Shown here: piece after piece, positions 32,075-45,129 of the stretch
How positions within the stretch are numbered: position 1 is the first letter of the stretch
Layout of the letters: each line of letters begins with the position of its first letter
Source of the DNA: Heterocephalus glaber
Lineage: Eukaryota > Chordata > Mammalia > Rodentia > Bathyergidae
DNA length: 64,000 nucleotides
Direction: 5' to 3'
Assembly: GCF_000247695.1 (NCBI RefSeq)
Contig: NW_004624743.1
Span: 10,035,578 to 10,099,577, forward strand
The notes under the pieces: model-generated
Database searches by the model: none
The model's input: only the letters and a program-made list of their open reading frames with translations
Told to the model about the DNA's origin: nothing
Made by a program: the position numbers and the translations under genes

Positions 32075-34045
32075 CCTTTTTCTTAGCAAGCTTTGAAAAT
32101 TCAGCCCAAATGGACTGTTCTCACTACATGGAAGATATAAAAATAGTATCATGGTCACACTACTGGGAAATTCAAATTTTCCCAAGTGCTGAAGTAGCCA
32201 AGCAACAGAAAGAGTGAGTAATACTGTGAATGAGGCTACAGTGACATTATCATGTTTGCGACATGGCTTTTGTTCCTAGGAAAATTTGTGAAGCAAACCC
32301 AGCCTTTACCAGAAAAATACCACTTTGGAATCTTTTATTACAGCCTCAGAAACATAAACTATCCTTGACTTTTAAAGGGCTTCTTTTGATGTCTCTAACT
32401 AGGGAAAATCAGGGTATGAGAAAAACCGTTTTTATGCATTTTTAATGATAGCTCTAAAGAACTTTAAATAACAAACATGGACGAGTCCCAGTTTTGGAAT
32501 TAGAAGGACAAATGGGCAACATCTCAGAGCTGCATTGGAAAAAAACCTCCTTGGCAAAGGTCTGATAATGCCTGCCTCGCGGGCCACTACAAAGATAGAC
32601 AGCAGAGCTCGCTCAGGAAGGGGGAGAGGCTGCGCGGCGACCACACGCAGGCAGCTGCGGGGGGCCCGGCTCCCCGGGCGTCACACACACACTGCAGCGC
32701 AGGGGGCCCTGAGGTTCCTGCTGTCGGGGCTGTCCCCACCTCTCTCCTGACCTCGTGTGTGAGGCCTTTCTGTTGCTCTCCACTATCCGTGGCAGACATT
32801 ACCAGTAACTTGGCTTGGTGTATGTTTTTCAAAGAGGTGTTTTTCTCTGATGAAAGTATTTATTAAGAGTTTGTGTTGCATTGTTAGAACTTTATAGATT
32901 ATATGTACGTGTGTGTGTAAATGCATGCCTACTTAAAATACACACAGTAATATGTGGAGTGAGAGTCTAACGTGTGTGTGTGTGTGTGTGTGTGTGTATA
33001 CTCTGGAAATCTAAAATAGGAATGTATCATGAAACAGTGCCACCGAGGATTAGGACAAGGCGAATGCTCCATTCTGTGCAAACTTCATGACCTTCCGTGC
33101 AGGTGGTCGCTGTCTTTCTGTCACCTTTGCACATGAGAAACACGGGGCACCCCAGTCTGTGTTCCTCGCCCCAGGGCCCTGTTGGGAAGCCTGTGGACCC
33201 CGACTCTGCAGCAAGGCCCACATTCCACAGTAGCTCTCTGCTCCTCCCTCCACGTCAGCAGAGCCTAAGGGCAGCTTCTTCTGACGTTCCCTCTGCTGCC
33301 CTAGGACTGTCTGTCGCTGCTAGGCTAGTGCAAGCAGTAGGCCTCCTTCAGCACTCTCTTTTTCTCTCTGAGAGCTGGCCTTCTTTGTGAAACTTTTCAA
33401 TGAGGCCCTTACACTGTTAGCTTTTAGGTTTAAATCCAGGGAGCCGAGCCTTCTGAGCTGTAACTGCCTGCTCTTCTCAGGGAGAGTCTTAGATTTAGTT
33501 GCCTGTCTGCCTAGCCAGGCTTTAAATTCCTGAAAGAAGAAACTATTCCTTTGCATGCCAGGTAGTGTACTGAAAGGTGGAAGAGCAAACTCGCAGCAGT
33601 GCTGACAGTGAGACAGCCTTCCTAGAGGTCCGCCCTTCTGGCCAAGCCCCCGAAGATCCTCTCCCGGGACATGCTCTGCCTCACAGGGTGGGGGACTTGC
33701 TTCCAGCACGTGTGAAACATTTACATGTCACAGGTCAACAGCCAAGGGTCTTCTGGCCGGATGTCATCCACAGAAGATGCTTCATGCAAGTAATTTTGTG
33801 GGGTTCAGCAGAGAAACTGTAAGAAATTCCGCATCAACCACAGGGCTCGCCTTGAGGCCCTGGCCACCCCGGTTGTTTTTTTCACCCTTCCAGAACACAG
33901 GAGTCAAAGTTGAATGATAGATGATGCCTGGTACAAATGTCTCAGCTTTATCTCAATATGATAAAACTTTGCTTTTGGGTCTGGATTGCCTTTTTTAAAA
34001 GAACGCTCAGAGAGTTGACCATCTGTGAGAATTAAACTCATTTTT
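32075..34045 (+). other. Intron stretch, mostly unassigned, with a GC-rich island
   Basis: Contains a CpG- and GC-rich patch at 32570-32755 and a (GT)n at 32972-32998. The region 33050-33830 is moderately GC-rich with overlapping open frames on both strands but no family support. Confidence 0.6.
32972..32998. repeat. (GT)n microsatellite
   Basis: A perfect GT run of about 13 units. Confidence 0.97.
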
Positions 34046-34049
34046 TCTC

Positions 34050-34632
34050 TTTCCTTCCAGAATGGATCTCAGTTATGTCGCCTCCTCTCAGACTTCTCTG
34101 TTGTCAAACTCATTTAAGCCACCTGCTTTCTAGAACTCCCTTCCATCCATTTCTGGTGTTGTACTCTGGCTTCTTTCTTTATAATCCATTTTCTTCTCAG
34201 CAGCTCGAGTTTTCCTTTTAAAGCAGAGTACAGTCAAATCATTCTCCCACCCTAAACCCTGCAGTGACTTCCGGTTGCACATAATGAACCTGTGACTTCC
34301 ATCCACCCAAGGGTCAGTGCCTGCCCATCCTCTGACCCGATTCACTCACCAGTCACAGGTCATGACCTTCCCCTTCTTCCTAGGTCCTGGGTCCTAGTTA
34401 GTGCCTCTGCATGGGAAGTCTTGTCCCACATTCTGTCCCTTCGTTGCTTTTTCATTGATGCATCCTTTATTGACTCTCAGCTCGGGTGTCACCAGCTCTG
34501 AGGAGCCTCCCCAAGTACCCCCACTCCAGAGGCCTGTCGCTGTTATGGTTACTCATATGTCCACATCTAAGTCTTCTTATTCCTGTGCTGTATTTTGTAC
34601 TCCTCTCCCTCCCCATTTCCCATCTCTTAGAG
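34050..34632 (+). repeat. L2 LINE, left part (outer layer of a nest)
   Basis: The order GAGTACAGTCAAATCATTCT, CCTAAACCCTGCAGTGACTT, CTCTGCATGGGAAGTCTTGT, CTCGGGTGTCACCAGCTCTG and AGGAGCCTCCCCAAGTACCC follows the 3' part of mammalian L2. It stops at the hAT boundary (34633) and resumes at 36468. Confidence 0.75.
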
Positions 34633-34825
34633 CAGTGGTGGCAAACCTATGGCACCTGTACAGCAGCAGCCACGCAGAGCCCTCTCTGTTGGCACGCAAG
34701 CCAAGTCACCCCAGCAGCAGAACATTGGATAACAGTTGTTTTTTCTAAACTAAAACATCAGTATTCAGATTTAACTACAGTGTTCACTTTGTAATAAATA
34801 AGAGATAATAAATAATAAATAATGT
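34633..34825. mobile_element. hAT element, copy 4, left half (middle layer of a nest)
   Basis: It starts CAGTGGTGGCAAACCTATGG and runs through CAGAGCCCTCTCTGTTGGCA and GTTTTTTCTAAACTAAAACA to TTGTAATAAATAAGAG. This is a longer member of the same family as 789, 9584 and 21975. The right half lies beyond the L1, at 36407-36467. Flanks TCTTAGAG (34625-34632) and TCCTAAAA (36468-36475) agree at 5 of 8, with only transitions differing. The junction with L1 is approximate. Confidence 0.8.
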
Positions 34826-36406
34826 TTTGCAGAAGAGACCTAGTATAGTAAAAGCAATTCTAGGCAACAGAGACATGACAGGGGGTATCACAATCCCCAA
34901 CTTGAAACTATACTACAAAGCCACTGTGATAAAAACAGCATGACACTGGCAAAGAAACAGACCTGAGGATCAGTGGAACAGATTAGAAGATGCAGAAACA
35001 ACTCCAGACATACTCAGCCACCTCATCTTTGACAAAGGAGCCAACCATCCTCACTGGAGGAAAGATAGCCTATTTAATAAATGGTGTTGGAAAAACTGGA
35101 TTTCAACCTGCCAGAGATTAAAACTAAACCCATGTCTTATCATCATGCACTAAACTAAGATCAAAATGGATTAAAGATCTAAATATTAAAATAGAAACAC
35201 TAAACTTTCTGGAAGATAAGTTAGGTAGAACTCTTGAAGATGCTGGCATAGGAAAAGACTTTATGAACAAAATCTCAGTAGCACGGGAACTAGTCCAAAG
35301 AATCAACAATGGGATCTCATCTTACTAAAAAGCTTCTGCACTTCAAGAGAAACCACCAACAGAGCTAAGAGACAACCTACAATGTGGGAAAAAAAATTTA
35401 GCAGCTGTACATCAGATAAAGGACTACTATCTAGAATATATAAAGAATTGAAAAAAATCAGACCCCCCAAATTCAAAGACCTAATTCAAAAATGAGCATC
35501 TGAAATGAACAGACATTCCTCAAAGAAGTAAAAGCAGCAAATAAATATATGAAAAAATGTTCAGCATCACTGGCCATTCAAGAGATGCAGATGAAAACAA
35601 CACTGAGATTCCACCTCACCCCAGAAAGAATGGCTGCTATCAAGAAGTCAACCAGTAACAAATGCTGGCGGGGCTGTGGGGAAAGAGGAACCCTGCTCCA
35701 CTGCTGGTGGGAGTGTAGACTGGTGCAACCACTGTGGAAATCAGTATGGAGATACCTCAAAGAACTAGGACTGGAAGTCCCATTTGACCCAACTATTCCC
35801 CTGCTGGCTATCTTCCCCAAAGAATTAAAAGAATCATAGCACAGTGTTATATGTGCACCCATGTTCATAGCAGGAGAATTTGTAATAGCTAAAACTTGGA
35901 AACAGCCCAAATGCCCATCAATTGGAGACTGGATAAAAAAGATGTGGGTTTTTTTTTTTAATAAAATGGAATACTACTCAGCCACAAAGAATGAGAGACT
36001 AGAGACATTTATAGCTAAGTGGATGCACATTGAGGCCATACTCAAAAGAAAAAAAAAGAGGACACACGTGTAAATACTGAATAGTTTCTCTGGTGTGAGA
36101 AACTGAAAGTGTAAATAAGGATGAAAATGAATAATTGATAATGTGAAATAGGAAAAGGTCCGAAGGGGTAGGGGTAGTGGGAGGGGCAGGGGAAAGGAAA
36201 GAAGGAAAAGGAAAAATGATGAGAAAAGAAAAAATGAAGACAAAGGCTTTGTAAATAGGGAGAGCAGGGGAAGGGGGAAAAAATAAGAACGAAGATGCAT
36301 CATGCACAGGTACACGTTCCCAATGAGAAATGTAAGTGTATTGTATACCTAAAATGTACCAATAAAAGAATTTAAAGAAAAAAAATAAAAACAAGATATG
36401 GAGGGG
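34826..36406 (+). mobile_element. L1 LINE, 5'-truncated, sense (inner layer of a nest)
   Basis: The 3' part of ORF2 (broken by stops and frameshifts) is followed by a purine-rich 3' UTR. Recognisable ORF2 pieces include [20 protein letters not shown] near 34880, NKWCWKNW at about 35080 and [20 protein letters not shown] at about 35967-36026. The 3' end carries ACCAATAAAAGAATTTAAAG and an A-rich tail. Dead by truncation and stops. The 96-, 110- and 131-aa open frames here are all this element. Confidence 0.93.
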
Positions 36407-36467
36407 GAAAAAAGTGGGTTTTGGGTGGTTGCGGTTTGAGCACAGTCTGAATGGTTCCCTGTCACTG
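36407..36467. mobile_element. hAT element, copy 4, right half
   Basis: AAGTGGGTTTTGGGTGGTTG, then CGGTTTGAGCACAGTCTGAA and the terminal GGTTCCCTGTCACTG complete the hAT begun at 34633. Confidence 0.75.
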
Positions 36468-36597
36468 TCCTAAAATATCAACTCTATTAGATCAAGAGTT
36501 GTCTGTCTCTTTTATTACTGTTCTAGTACCAATAAAAAGCTATTTGGCACATACTAGATTCTCAATAAAAACTGGTTAAGTGAGAGAAACAATGAGG
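36468..36597 (+). repeat. L2 LINE, right part (3' end)
   Basis: AAGAGTTGTCTGTCTCTTTT, then GGCACATACTAGATTCTCAA and TAAAAACTGGTTAA match the usual L2 3' terminus ('GGCACATAGTAGGCGCTCAATAAAT'). Confidence 0.75.
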
Positions 36598-36636
36598 GTA
36601 CAGAAAATTCTATGCCTGCTCCTAAAGAACGTTCTT

Positions 36637-36728
36637 TTTTTGTTTGTTTTTTTGGTACCACGGATCAAACTCAGGTCCTTGCGCTTTCGGGGCAGGCAGC
36701 GGAACCACTGAGCTAAATCCCTGGCCTG
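36637..36728 (-). mobile_element. Young ID-type SINE, antisense
   Basis: GGTACCACGGATCAAACTCA, then GGCAGCGGAACCACTGAGCT and AAATCCCTGGCC. The flanks TAAAGAACGTTCTT and TAAAGATGTTCTT are a TSD with one base lost. Confidence 0.9.
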
Positions 36729-39700
36729 TAAAGATGTTCTTTATTAATCTGAAACTGACTAGTCACTGTTTTCTCATGAAAATAAACACTTCCTATATTT
36801 TCACTTCTTTAAAAAACAACAAGGCAAAAGCTGCCTGGGCTCAGGTGGCTCCCTGCAGGCGAGATGCGCATCAGTGTTAAGGTACCTGAAGTCTGAGGAC
36901 AGAGTCTGTAGCGTTGGCCCTTAGAGCGACTCTCGTAATCTCTCCCTGAGAAGCAAGGTGAGAGATGTGAGAATGACCATTGGAGTCTGAAGGGCAGGTT
37001 GTCCTACAATCTTCCTTTATTCCATAGGAATCAAGCTTTGTGTTGTGTACACATTCATGATAGGTATTAACTAATTGTAATTGCTAATTCTCCTCAATAG
37101 TTAACTCGTAAATGCACATCCTGCCAAAATAATTGATAGAGGCCATTAAATGAGGATGTAAGGGACAAGGTCATGACACTTGTAGCGTGTTGGAATGAGG
37201 CTGGGATGGAATATCCCAATGTACTGTAATACGGCTGTACATCATGCACAATCCTGCCATGGTTAGGTCATATTTTTAAAAGTGAGTTTGAGTTTCTTGT
37301 ATCTTATACCACACGCCAGAAGCATTTTAACCTGTGAGTAGCCACAAGTTTAATGTCTGTGGTTTTGAAAACAACCAGGTTAATGAGATATATCAATTAA
37401 CGAATCTCCATTTCCCCCTAACATGTTTTTTTAATTTATGCCTTTGCATTTAAGGAATATGATTTTTGTGCCATGGAAATCTTTATATAAAAACCAAAAG
37501 TGTCATTGAATTCCCTTTGCCACCTTGACTGCCTGGGGAAGTGTTCTGTAATCGTTTATTGAGGAAGGGCAGTGTAAGCACAGCCAGTGACTCAGGCAGG
37601 TGTGCGGGCCCTGCTAATGTGGCTTCTGCACTCTGAGCCTCAGGGGTCTGGGTTCACCCCAGGAGCCCCGAGTTGCGGATTGACGCTGTCTACACCTGGG
37701 CTGCTGTGAGCACTGCCCTTGTGACTCATGAGGCCCCGGTAAAAACGCCCTCAACACTTGACAGCTCCCACTGTGAGCGGGAGGAATTGCTCCTTTGAAA
37801 GCCTCTGTCAGGGTTAATTATTGAACTCATGTGTGAATATGGGCAAAGTCAGACGAAGGCCAGCAAGTCCATTTACCACCTTGGGTGTGAGTCTTCAGCG
37901 GAGCAGAAAACCAGTTTATTCTCTAGCAAAAAGAAGAGGGCTTTTGTGAAATTTTTTGGGACACAATTTCAATTTGTCTCATTTTGCTGTTCTTAGCTTA
38001 TTTTGTGCCACATGTAATACAACAGGCTTTATCCCAGGAACTACAGACAAAAAGACGTAGGACACAGTTGAGAGCCTCAAGCAGTCTGCAGTCTGCAGAA
38101 GACGACCAGAAATGAAGAGGTGGACACAGGAGTGGACGGCACATGTGACCGTCTGTAGAGCATGCAGTGGGAAGAGTTGCTGAAAGGGGGCTGTTCCAGC
38201 CCAGCCGGGGCAGGGCCAGGGGGGTCTTTAGCAAGAAAGGAATGGCTCAGCAATCCTGAAAGATGCACGTCCTGCAGAGCAGAGTCTCCATCTGTAATTG
38301 CAGCACAGATGTCAGTAAAGGCAGGGGATGCGTGGCGTCCAGTGCCCACCGCCGCAGGGGTTGCTCTGACCCGGACTGGGCTGTTTAGTGAGGGGGTTCA
38401 GGGATGGGTCAGCAGAGGAAGGGTCAGGGTTGGTAATGAGACAAGGGTCGTTTACAGACCTGAGAAGAGCTGATGTGGGAGAAAGAAATAGGAAACAAGG
38501 GTTTCTTACAGGTGTCCCTAGGCTAGGGCAGGAATTTGGATTCCACAGACACCGTTTTCTTAGTCATGTGTTAACTGCTCTAGTATAAAAGGCCAAAATA
38601 TCCAGTTCCTCACTGTTGTTTATGGAAAAACTAGAAGTTTTTGTTCCGTAAGGTGTCAATAGGGTTTTAGATTTGGGGCTTAAGGGTCTTTTATTGTAGC
38701 ACTAAGCCAGTACCTCTCAGAAGTGGAACCATTCATTCTATGGTGAGATGCAAAGCTAGTTCATATTTTAAAGAGTAAGACCTCAAAACAGTCCCAAGTA
38801 ACCCTTTGTTATTGGTTCAATCGAAAAAAATAGGCAAAAGCTAATCAAGTGTAAATACAATCATATATTAAAGACCCACAATGACACAAATAAATATAAC
38901 TTTATTGCCATATTTAAATTTATGTAAAAATATTAATTCCATACTACTTTTTATATGCCTTTTATTATGTAATCCCTAGGAGTAAATTTGGGGAAAAAAC
39001 ACAGTGAAATTGTGAAAACTCCAACTGTGTCACTGTAGTGAATACATCCGGTGTATATTTTCCATGCTATTACCCTTTGTGAATTTACTATGGAATTCAT
39101 AGTCTTGAAGGAAAGATAGAATTCAGATCCTAGAACATGATGAAAACACCACAGGAAAACGTGTGTGGTGTTATTTAAAATTCAGCTTGTGTACCTCTTT
39201 TCCAAGTTATTAATAGGCTTGAGAAAAACAATATAAGCAGTTTCTCCTAAATAGAAGCAAGTTCAAGAGAATAGACTTCCGTCAGAAGCAGCTGCTGTTA
39301 GGGAGAGGGAAGCTGGACTCGAACAGTTTGAGAAACTGGGAAAGAGGAAGGAATTGACCCTCCCCGTGGTCCCTGACGCTCGGTTTACTCTCTTTAAGTT
39401 TACAAGTGGCTGCCAAGTTGTGTCCACGCAGCCGCCTGGTCCTCCCTGGCCCCCCTTCAGCAGAGGCCTGCGTCAGCACTGGCCGGAGAGGAAGCATGCT
39501 GAAGAGAGGATTGTTTACCACTGCAGTTCTGCAGGAGCTGCACGCTCGGAGAATTGGGTGGGTTAAGGAGGTGCTGCCAGTCTGCTCTGAGCACATTCGA
39601 GATTCCCCAAAGAATGGCTTGGCATGCAGTGAGCAGCATGTTTTATCACTGTTGCGGGTAATTAGGGAAAGTCAGAGTTAAAATTAAAAAACCACTTCTA

Positions 39701-40230
39701 CGTTTGCAGGCACGTCTGAGTTCCATGCCAATAAGATTAAACAAATAAGCAGTGACTAACCAACCCCACGCAGTCCTGACGGCATCCTCAAGATTGTAAT
39801 CTGAGGAGGGCCCTGGGGATTTCCACAGATTGGGAATGCGGGCCGAGAGCACATTTCAGCCAGCACGCAATGCTGCTGCAGTTTCCACTTTCTCCACTCA
39901 CAGACCACAGTGTACTTGAGGGTAAGGACTGACCGCATTTGTTCAATCTCATCCTGCGGACAGACTGGCACAAACAAGAAGAGAAGCCATTGACCGGCTT
40001 CCTGCAAGCAGTTTTTGGCCTGGGCTGAATCTCCTGCCGCTGGGAGATGGGCTTGGGGAAGGGGTTGTGGAAATGAGGTCAGAGCTCTCAGCTGTGTGTA
40101 CTTCACCCGGCCTGGGTGCAGAAGGAAGGGAGGGAGGGAGCATCTATCAGCCAGAGGTGGGTCTCGGCTGCCACTTCATTCCAAGGTGCTACACACAGGA
40201 GCGAAGGTGAAGTGAAAGAATCAGACAGAC
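36729..40230 (+). other. Intron stretch, mostly unassigned
   Basis: At 38010-38500 a diverged old repeat is possible (CAGGCTTTATCCCAGGAACT onward), but not sure. Otherwise unique-looking intron. Overlapping frames at 39282-40215 are unsupported. Confidence 0.5.
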
Positions 40231-40478
40231 AAGCTTTATATCACATAGGTTCTCTTATATGAGAAACCCAAAATATAAATAAAGAGCAAAGTAAAAAGTA
40301 GATAATAGGAAACAGGGAGATCGATTCTTTTGCAAAAGGGAAGAGGAGCAAGAGGTATAGAGAGGGTGGAGAGAAGGCACATAGAATTAAAATGTGTTAT
40401 GTACATGTACCGGCTCCCCATGAGGAATGTAATCAGTATGTATTGCAAACATGTACTGATAAGAATAAAAATGTTAAG
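40230..40478 (+). mobile_element. L1 3'-UTR fragment, sense
   Basis: TTCTCTTATATGAGAAACCC, a purine-rich stretch, GTTATGTACATGTACCGGCT and CCCCATGAGGAATGTAATCA are the tail of an L1 related to the one at 34826. Confidence 0.7.
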
Positions 40479-40479
40479 A

Positions 40480-42090
40480 TTCCCACCCAACACCATCTTT
40501 AAGTTTTGAGATACATAGGAAGAAAGGTCCTTATACTTGCAAGCAAACCCACTTGTCATGCACATTTGAACAGCAATCCATACGCACATTTTGAAAACAG
40601 GAGAAGTATCAGCAAATAAAATGAGATATAAATGCAAAAGATTTGAAAAGAACAAGCGGTATCCATTCACAACAAGACAGTATGATATTACAGGAGTAAA
40701 ACTCTTTAAGAGATTCGTTAGTTTAGGTTCAGTTCTATTTTAAACGTTAAAATATGTGCCGTAAAGTTCTTTTGGGTATGGGAAGTGCTAATTCCCTTCA
40801 TCAAAAGAATGGCTTTCCCCCATTTCATTCTGAGTTTCCCAGAGTTTCAGTCTTCTTCATGGTGCTGTTTTTCTGTTTTTTGTGATTTTATCCTTTCATT
40901 CTGCCAAATGGTAAATGGCGTATACTGTATTTAATTTTAAATTTCAACTCAGTTAAAGACAGCTCATTTAAAAAGCCATTTAAGCACTTTGAGCCAATTA
41001 AAAAAAAGATCAGTGGCACCCTCGCTTCAGAAAGGACAGGGCATAAAAATATCCAGGTTGGCACCCTGGGATGGATTCACGTCGCCTTTGAATGCCGAGA
41101 AGCTTGGCTGGGAGATTCAGCTCTCCTGTGGGAGGTGGTGCGCGCTGACGGAGAAGCAGGGCCTGGACTCTCTCCGTTTCAGGTCTCCGTCGGAGAACCA
41201 TGGGACTGGAGGCCCGTCCCTGAACCACCCCTCAGCTCAGGTTCTCTCATCCTCCCGGAACTATAACTTCTGCCTTTTGCTAGTAGCAGCCACCACCCCA
41301 GTGTGCTGTACTTTTAGGAAGCATCATTCATGTGTCAAGGTACTGAGTGACCTCAAACTTCTCCTTCCATAGTAGCCTCTCAGTCTGTAGGTGAGCCGAC
41401 CCTGAAAAGTGGACGGATGTTAGCAGTGCCCTGTTCTGTTCTGGGCACCCCTGCTCAACAGCTGTGTTCTTTATTGGTAGGTGAACTTGGTATCGTGACA
41501 TCCTGTGCTTCCACCCCTTGTCCCACTAGGCCATGAGGTAAACACCAGTGTAGAGTTTCGCTCTGTGCCACATCTTTAGTTGATAATTGATGGAATATTT
41601 TATATTTCTTCGATCCTACCTCAGTACATTGCCAGAAACTGCTGGATTTCACCTGTGTGATTTTTCAAAAGAAATTAAATGATGAGTCCCTAAAAGGGTT
41701 CATATTTGCTTATTATTTCTGGCTTAATAAAGGGGGGAAAAAACAGATAAGACCAGAGCACCTGTAATCAGTGTTGCCGGAAATTATGACCCTGTTAGTT
41801 TGACATTTCTTTTTTTTTTTGGTGGTGGTGGTCAAAGAAGAGTCTAATTATTAGGCTGTTAGAAATCTTATTTAAGTGCTCATTAAATGTGCTACCCGTT
41901 TAATAGGCTTGCCTGATCATTATGAGCCTTAGGAAAATTATTTTTCAAGTCTTGTATTTTTCCACTGAATACCTCAGGAGCGGTGGAGTTTGAGCAGTTG
42001 ATCCTAGTGAGGAGGAAAGACTGGTGCCCTGTGTGCAGGAGATGCTCAGAAATTATAATAGTTCTCAGATGTCCCTAAGGTAGATGTACA
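40480..42090 (+). other. Intron stretch with nothing recognised
   Basis: No element named. A poly-T followed by GGT repeats lies at about 41811-41831. The 127-aa frame at 40989-41372 has no family support. Confidence 0.6.
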
Positions 42091-42094
42091 GATT

Positions 42095-42255
42095 TGGGGT
42101 TTTTGTTTTGTTTTTGTTTTGAGACAGGACTTCACTATGTAGTTCAGGCTGTCCTTGAATTCACTACATAGCCCAGGCTGGTCTCCCACTTGCAGCAATC
42201 CTCCTGCCTCAGCCTCCTGAGTGCTGCGATTAAAGATATATACCACCACACCTGG
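42095..42255 (-). mobile_element. B1 SINE with internal duplication, antisense
   Basis: TTTGAGACAGGACTTCACTA, two copies of the TAGTTCAGGCTGTCCTTGAA / TAGCCCAGGCTGGTCTCC block, then CCTCAGCCTCCTGAGTGCTG and CCACCACACCTGG. Confidence 0.92.
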
Positions 42256-42259
42256 AAAA

Positions 42260-45125
42260 TTCTGGAAAATAAATTTGGAAAAAATGATTTGAGATTAGAA
42301 AGAAGAGGCATCAAGGATAAAATAGAGATTTTTTTCTTTAAGTTTTGAAAATAAACCAACTTTTACACTAAAAACTAAGTCAGTGGGGACACATCTCAAT
42401 TTTCTGTATAGTGGAAAATTACAGATATCTTCACGGTTGTAAAGAGAAGACTTTTTACCTTAATGTATTCACCTTCAAGCTGAAAGTTATTTATACATTT
42501 TAAGGTCACGTTTGGTATTTTCCCTTCCTATAATTGGCTTAAAAGGATTTCTCCTTTCTGAATGTGGCTTTCCACAAAACTTTCAATGCATCTTTTTGGA
42601 TCTCTCTCCTTCACTTTGGACAAGATGGGGAAAAGAACTATTATAGACTGTTCTGCCGAAAGCAGGGGCTTTACCTTTTTAATCGGCACTTTACAGATGT
42701 GGCAACACATAATCTTGCCCGAAGCCTGCTGCCTACAAGTAGGTGGAGCTTGCAGGGTGTAACCCACACTCTGTCGCTTCACAGCCCATTTTCCCCACTA
42801 CACATCTGCGTACATATTTTTTCATCATAGACCTAAATGCTCATCTCCATTATTTCCTATTTTAAAATGTCAAGAATGCTGTTGTTACAGAGGGTGAAAC
42901 TCCAGTTGGGGCTTGGGTACCTTCCTACTTTCCTGCTTAAACATGATAAAGTGCTCAGCGTGTTTGCGTTTCACATCCAAACAATGGAATGAATGCCTTT
43001 GCTTTTTCTGAAGGAACTCGGTTCTATGGATTAAAGCTGTGGAAGATGAGAAATATACAAATATATCTAACATGATTATCTTTAGACTTCAGGGTGTTGC
43101 TTTCAACACAGCTAGGTCATTAGTTGCCCCATACCTCTTATTTCGTAGCACGGTCTGTTCAAGGGCTGCTGATCCATCGTCACCGTGCTGTTTGGTGTGA
43201 GACACTGAGAAGATGTGTTTGTGCCGTGCACCAGCTGCCTGTGTCAGTTAATGGCCCTGACCCTCCGGCTGCTCCTCAAGAATGTCCTGGTAATGGCTGC
43301 GTTATTCCTTAGGTGCTGCCTGTTTTTCCCAAACCCACCTACTAATTTCAACTCTTTGTTAAACATGGGGTTTAACAAAACCCACGTTGTCATTGGGTTT
43401 TGTTCCCCAAGCCCAAGGCGCAAAACAAATAACTCTCTGGATTTAAGGTGACCTTGAGTCCCTGACTTGTCCCTATCTGCCTAGGTCTGTTGTGGTTTTG
43501 GCATGGAAAATTCTGCATCCCGGTCATCTTCCCTCCACAGCAAGCCAGGACTGCTGAAATCCCTAGATGGTGTTATTGCCTGGCAACCTGAGCAACTTAG
43601 TCCTGCCCTGATTAGCCGCACAGGGCCTCCCCAAAGGGCACTGAGGTCCTGTGTGTCGCGTTTGCCCAAGGTTGTGGTAGTTGTGATTTCCAGTATCTCC
43701 TGAATTGAATTGGAAGGCTCACCCCAGACCTCCAGGTCCTGGAGCGCTTTACATCTGGCCTTCCCACACACGTCTGCTGATTAGCTGTGCCTGCTTGTTG
43801 TCAGTGTGCAGCCCTTCATTTAAGGACTGCCTCCAGCTCTACTTGGTGAAGAAAGTCTTTGGAGCTCTGTAGCTTGTCCCCAAGGCGGACGCTGAGATGT
43901 GCTTGTTGCTCCGGAGTTCTCTGCTATCACACAGTGTGAAATCAGCTTTCTGTGGCAGTTTCTAATCTCTTGGCAGTCTTTTTAAAAGTCTGCCTGTTCT
44001 GAGTGACTAACTTGGATTCCTCTCGCCGTCTGCTGGGCGTTCCGGGTGAGCTAGATAGCAATCTGTAGGGTGCTGGCTGATGATCTCGCCTTCTCCGAAC
44101 TCCATGTATCTTCTCCGTGGTACTGCAGGAATGCTCGACATCAGTTTAAGTCCTTCAGATTAAAGTCTGCCTCCTCAGAAGCTCCTTGGAATGCACTTCT
44201 GGGGACATAATAAAGCCATGAGAGTATAATAGTTGTGTGGAGCAGGAGCAGGTGGTGACTGCACAAGCCTAGGTGAAATGCAGCGAGCTGTGGGGAAGTG
44301 GGAGCTTCATTCATCTGAACAGTGCAAGTTCTGAGCCCCAGGGTCATGTGGAGACAGAAGGACGGGCAAGGGCTTGGCAGCTGAACACCAGGTTAGAGAA
44401 AGAAATGGAAACGAGTCTGCCTCGTCATTTGCTTGGCCTTTCTTTTCTTAGCCTGTTGCTCAAGGAGGAGTGAGCAGGTCCTGAGGCCATGCTGAGTACA
44501 GCACAGGGGAAGAAGGGGAACAGGGGTGCCCTTACTCCCTCCCCTCCTCCTCGGAAGCTAGAAGTGAGTCAGGCAAGATCTACGTTACTCCAGCCTGGCC
44601 CGCTTGGCCACACTCAGGAGAGTGCAGTACAGCAACGTATGTCGCTGCCCTTAGAAGATGCCAACAGCTCAGTCTCTGATGTTTTCCATAGTTTTTTCTC
44701 CTAGTGACAACGCACAGATTCATTGGATAGCTTCCAGCACTCATACCGTGTGTTATTCTGGAGGCCCCATCTTGGCAGGCTTTGGCAGGAACTGCCTCCA
44801 AGGCCCTCCGACCCATTCTTACCAGTAGCTCCTAACAGTCGCTCTTCCTGTGAAGCTGGTTCCAGTTTCATAGATCATTCTCCTGGTTGGTATCTGCCTT
44901 CAGCTTCTCCGACTCTTCTGGCCAGCTTCCAACTGCAAGAGCTGGGCGGCTCTGTCCGGGGCTCACACACTTTCTGTCTCCAGTGCAGTATTTAACAAAG
45001 CGGTACAGGGCTGAGAGTCATCCGGACAGTTTAATAGAAATGCAGATTGAAGTCTCCACCCCGAACTTAGTAAATGGGAATCTTTGGAGGAAATTTTTCT
45101 CTGTACTAAAATTATAGAAGTAGCA
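42260..45125 (+). other. Intron stretch, mostly unassigned
   Basis: At about 45010-45065, ATAGAAATGCAGATTGAAGT and the CTCCACCCCGAACTT that follows look like a MER5A-type fragment. A frame at 43215-43451 contains LCQ and VLVM as in TM3 of ADGRV1, but it was rejected as an exon. Confidence 0.5.
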
Positions 45126-45129
45126 CCCC

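Noticed and set aside
35549..36394. Several open frames of 70-131 aa on both strands
   Set aside because: They are L1 ORF2/3'-UTR sequence, interrupted by stops and frameshifts.
43215..43451. Open frame containing LCQ and VLVM, like TM3 of ADGRV1
   Set aside because: Only scattered short matches, spacing differs, no acceptor in the right phase, and the surrounding residues do not fit a GPCR helix.
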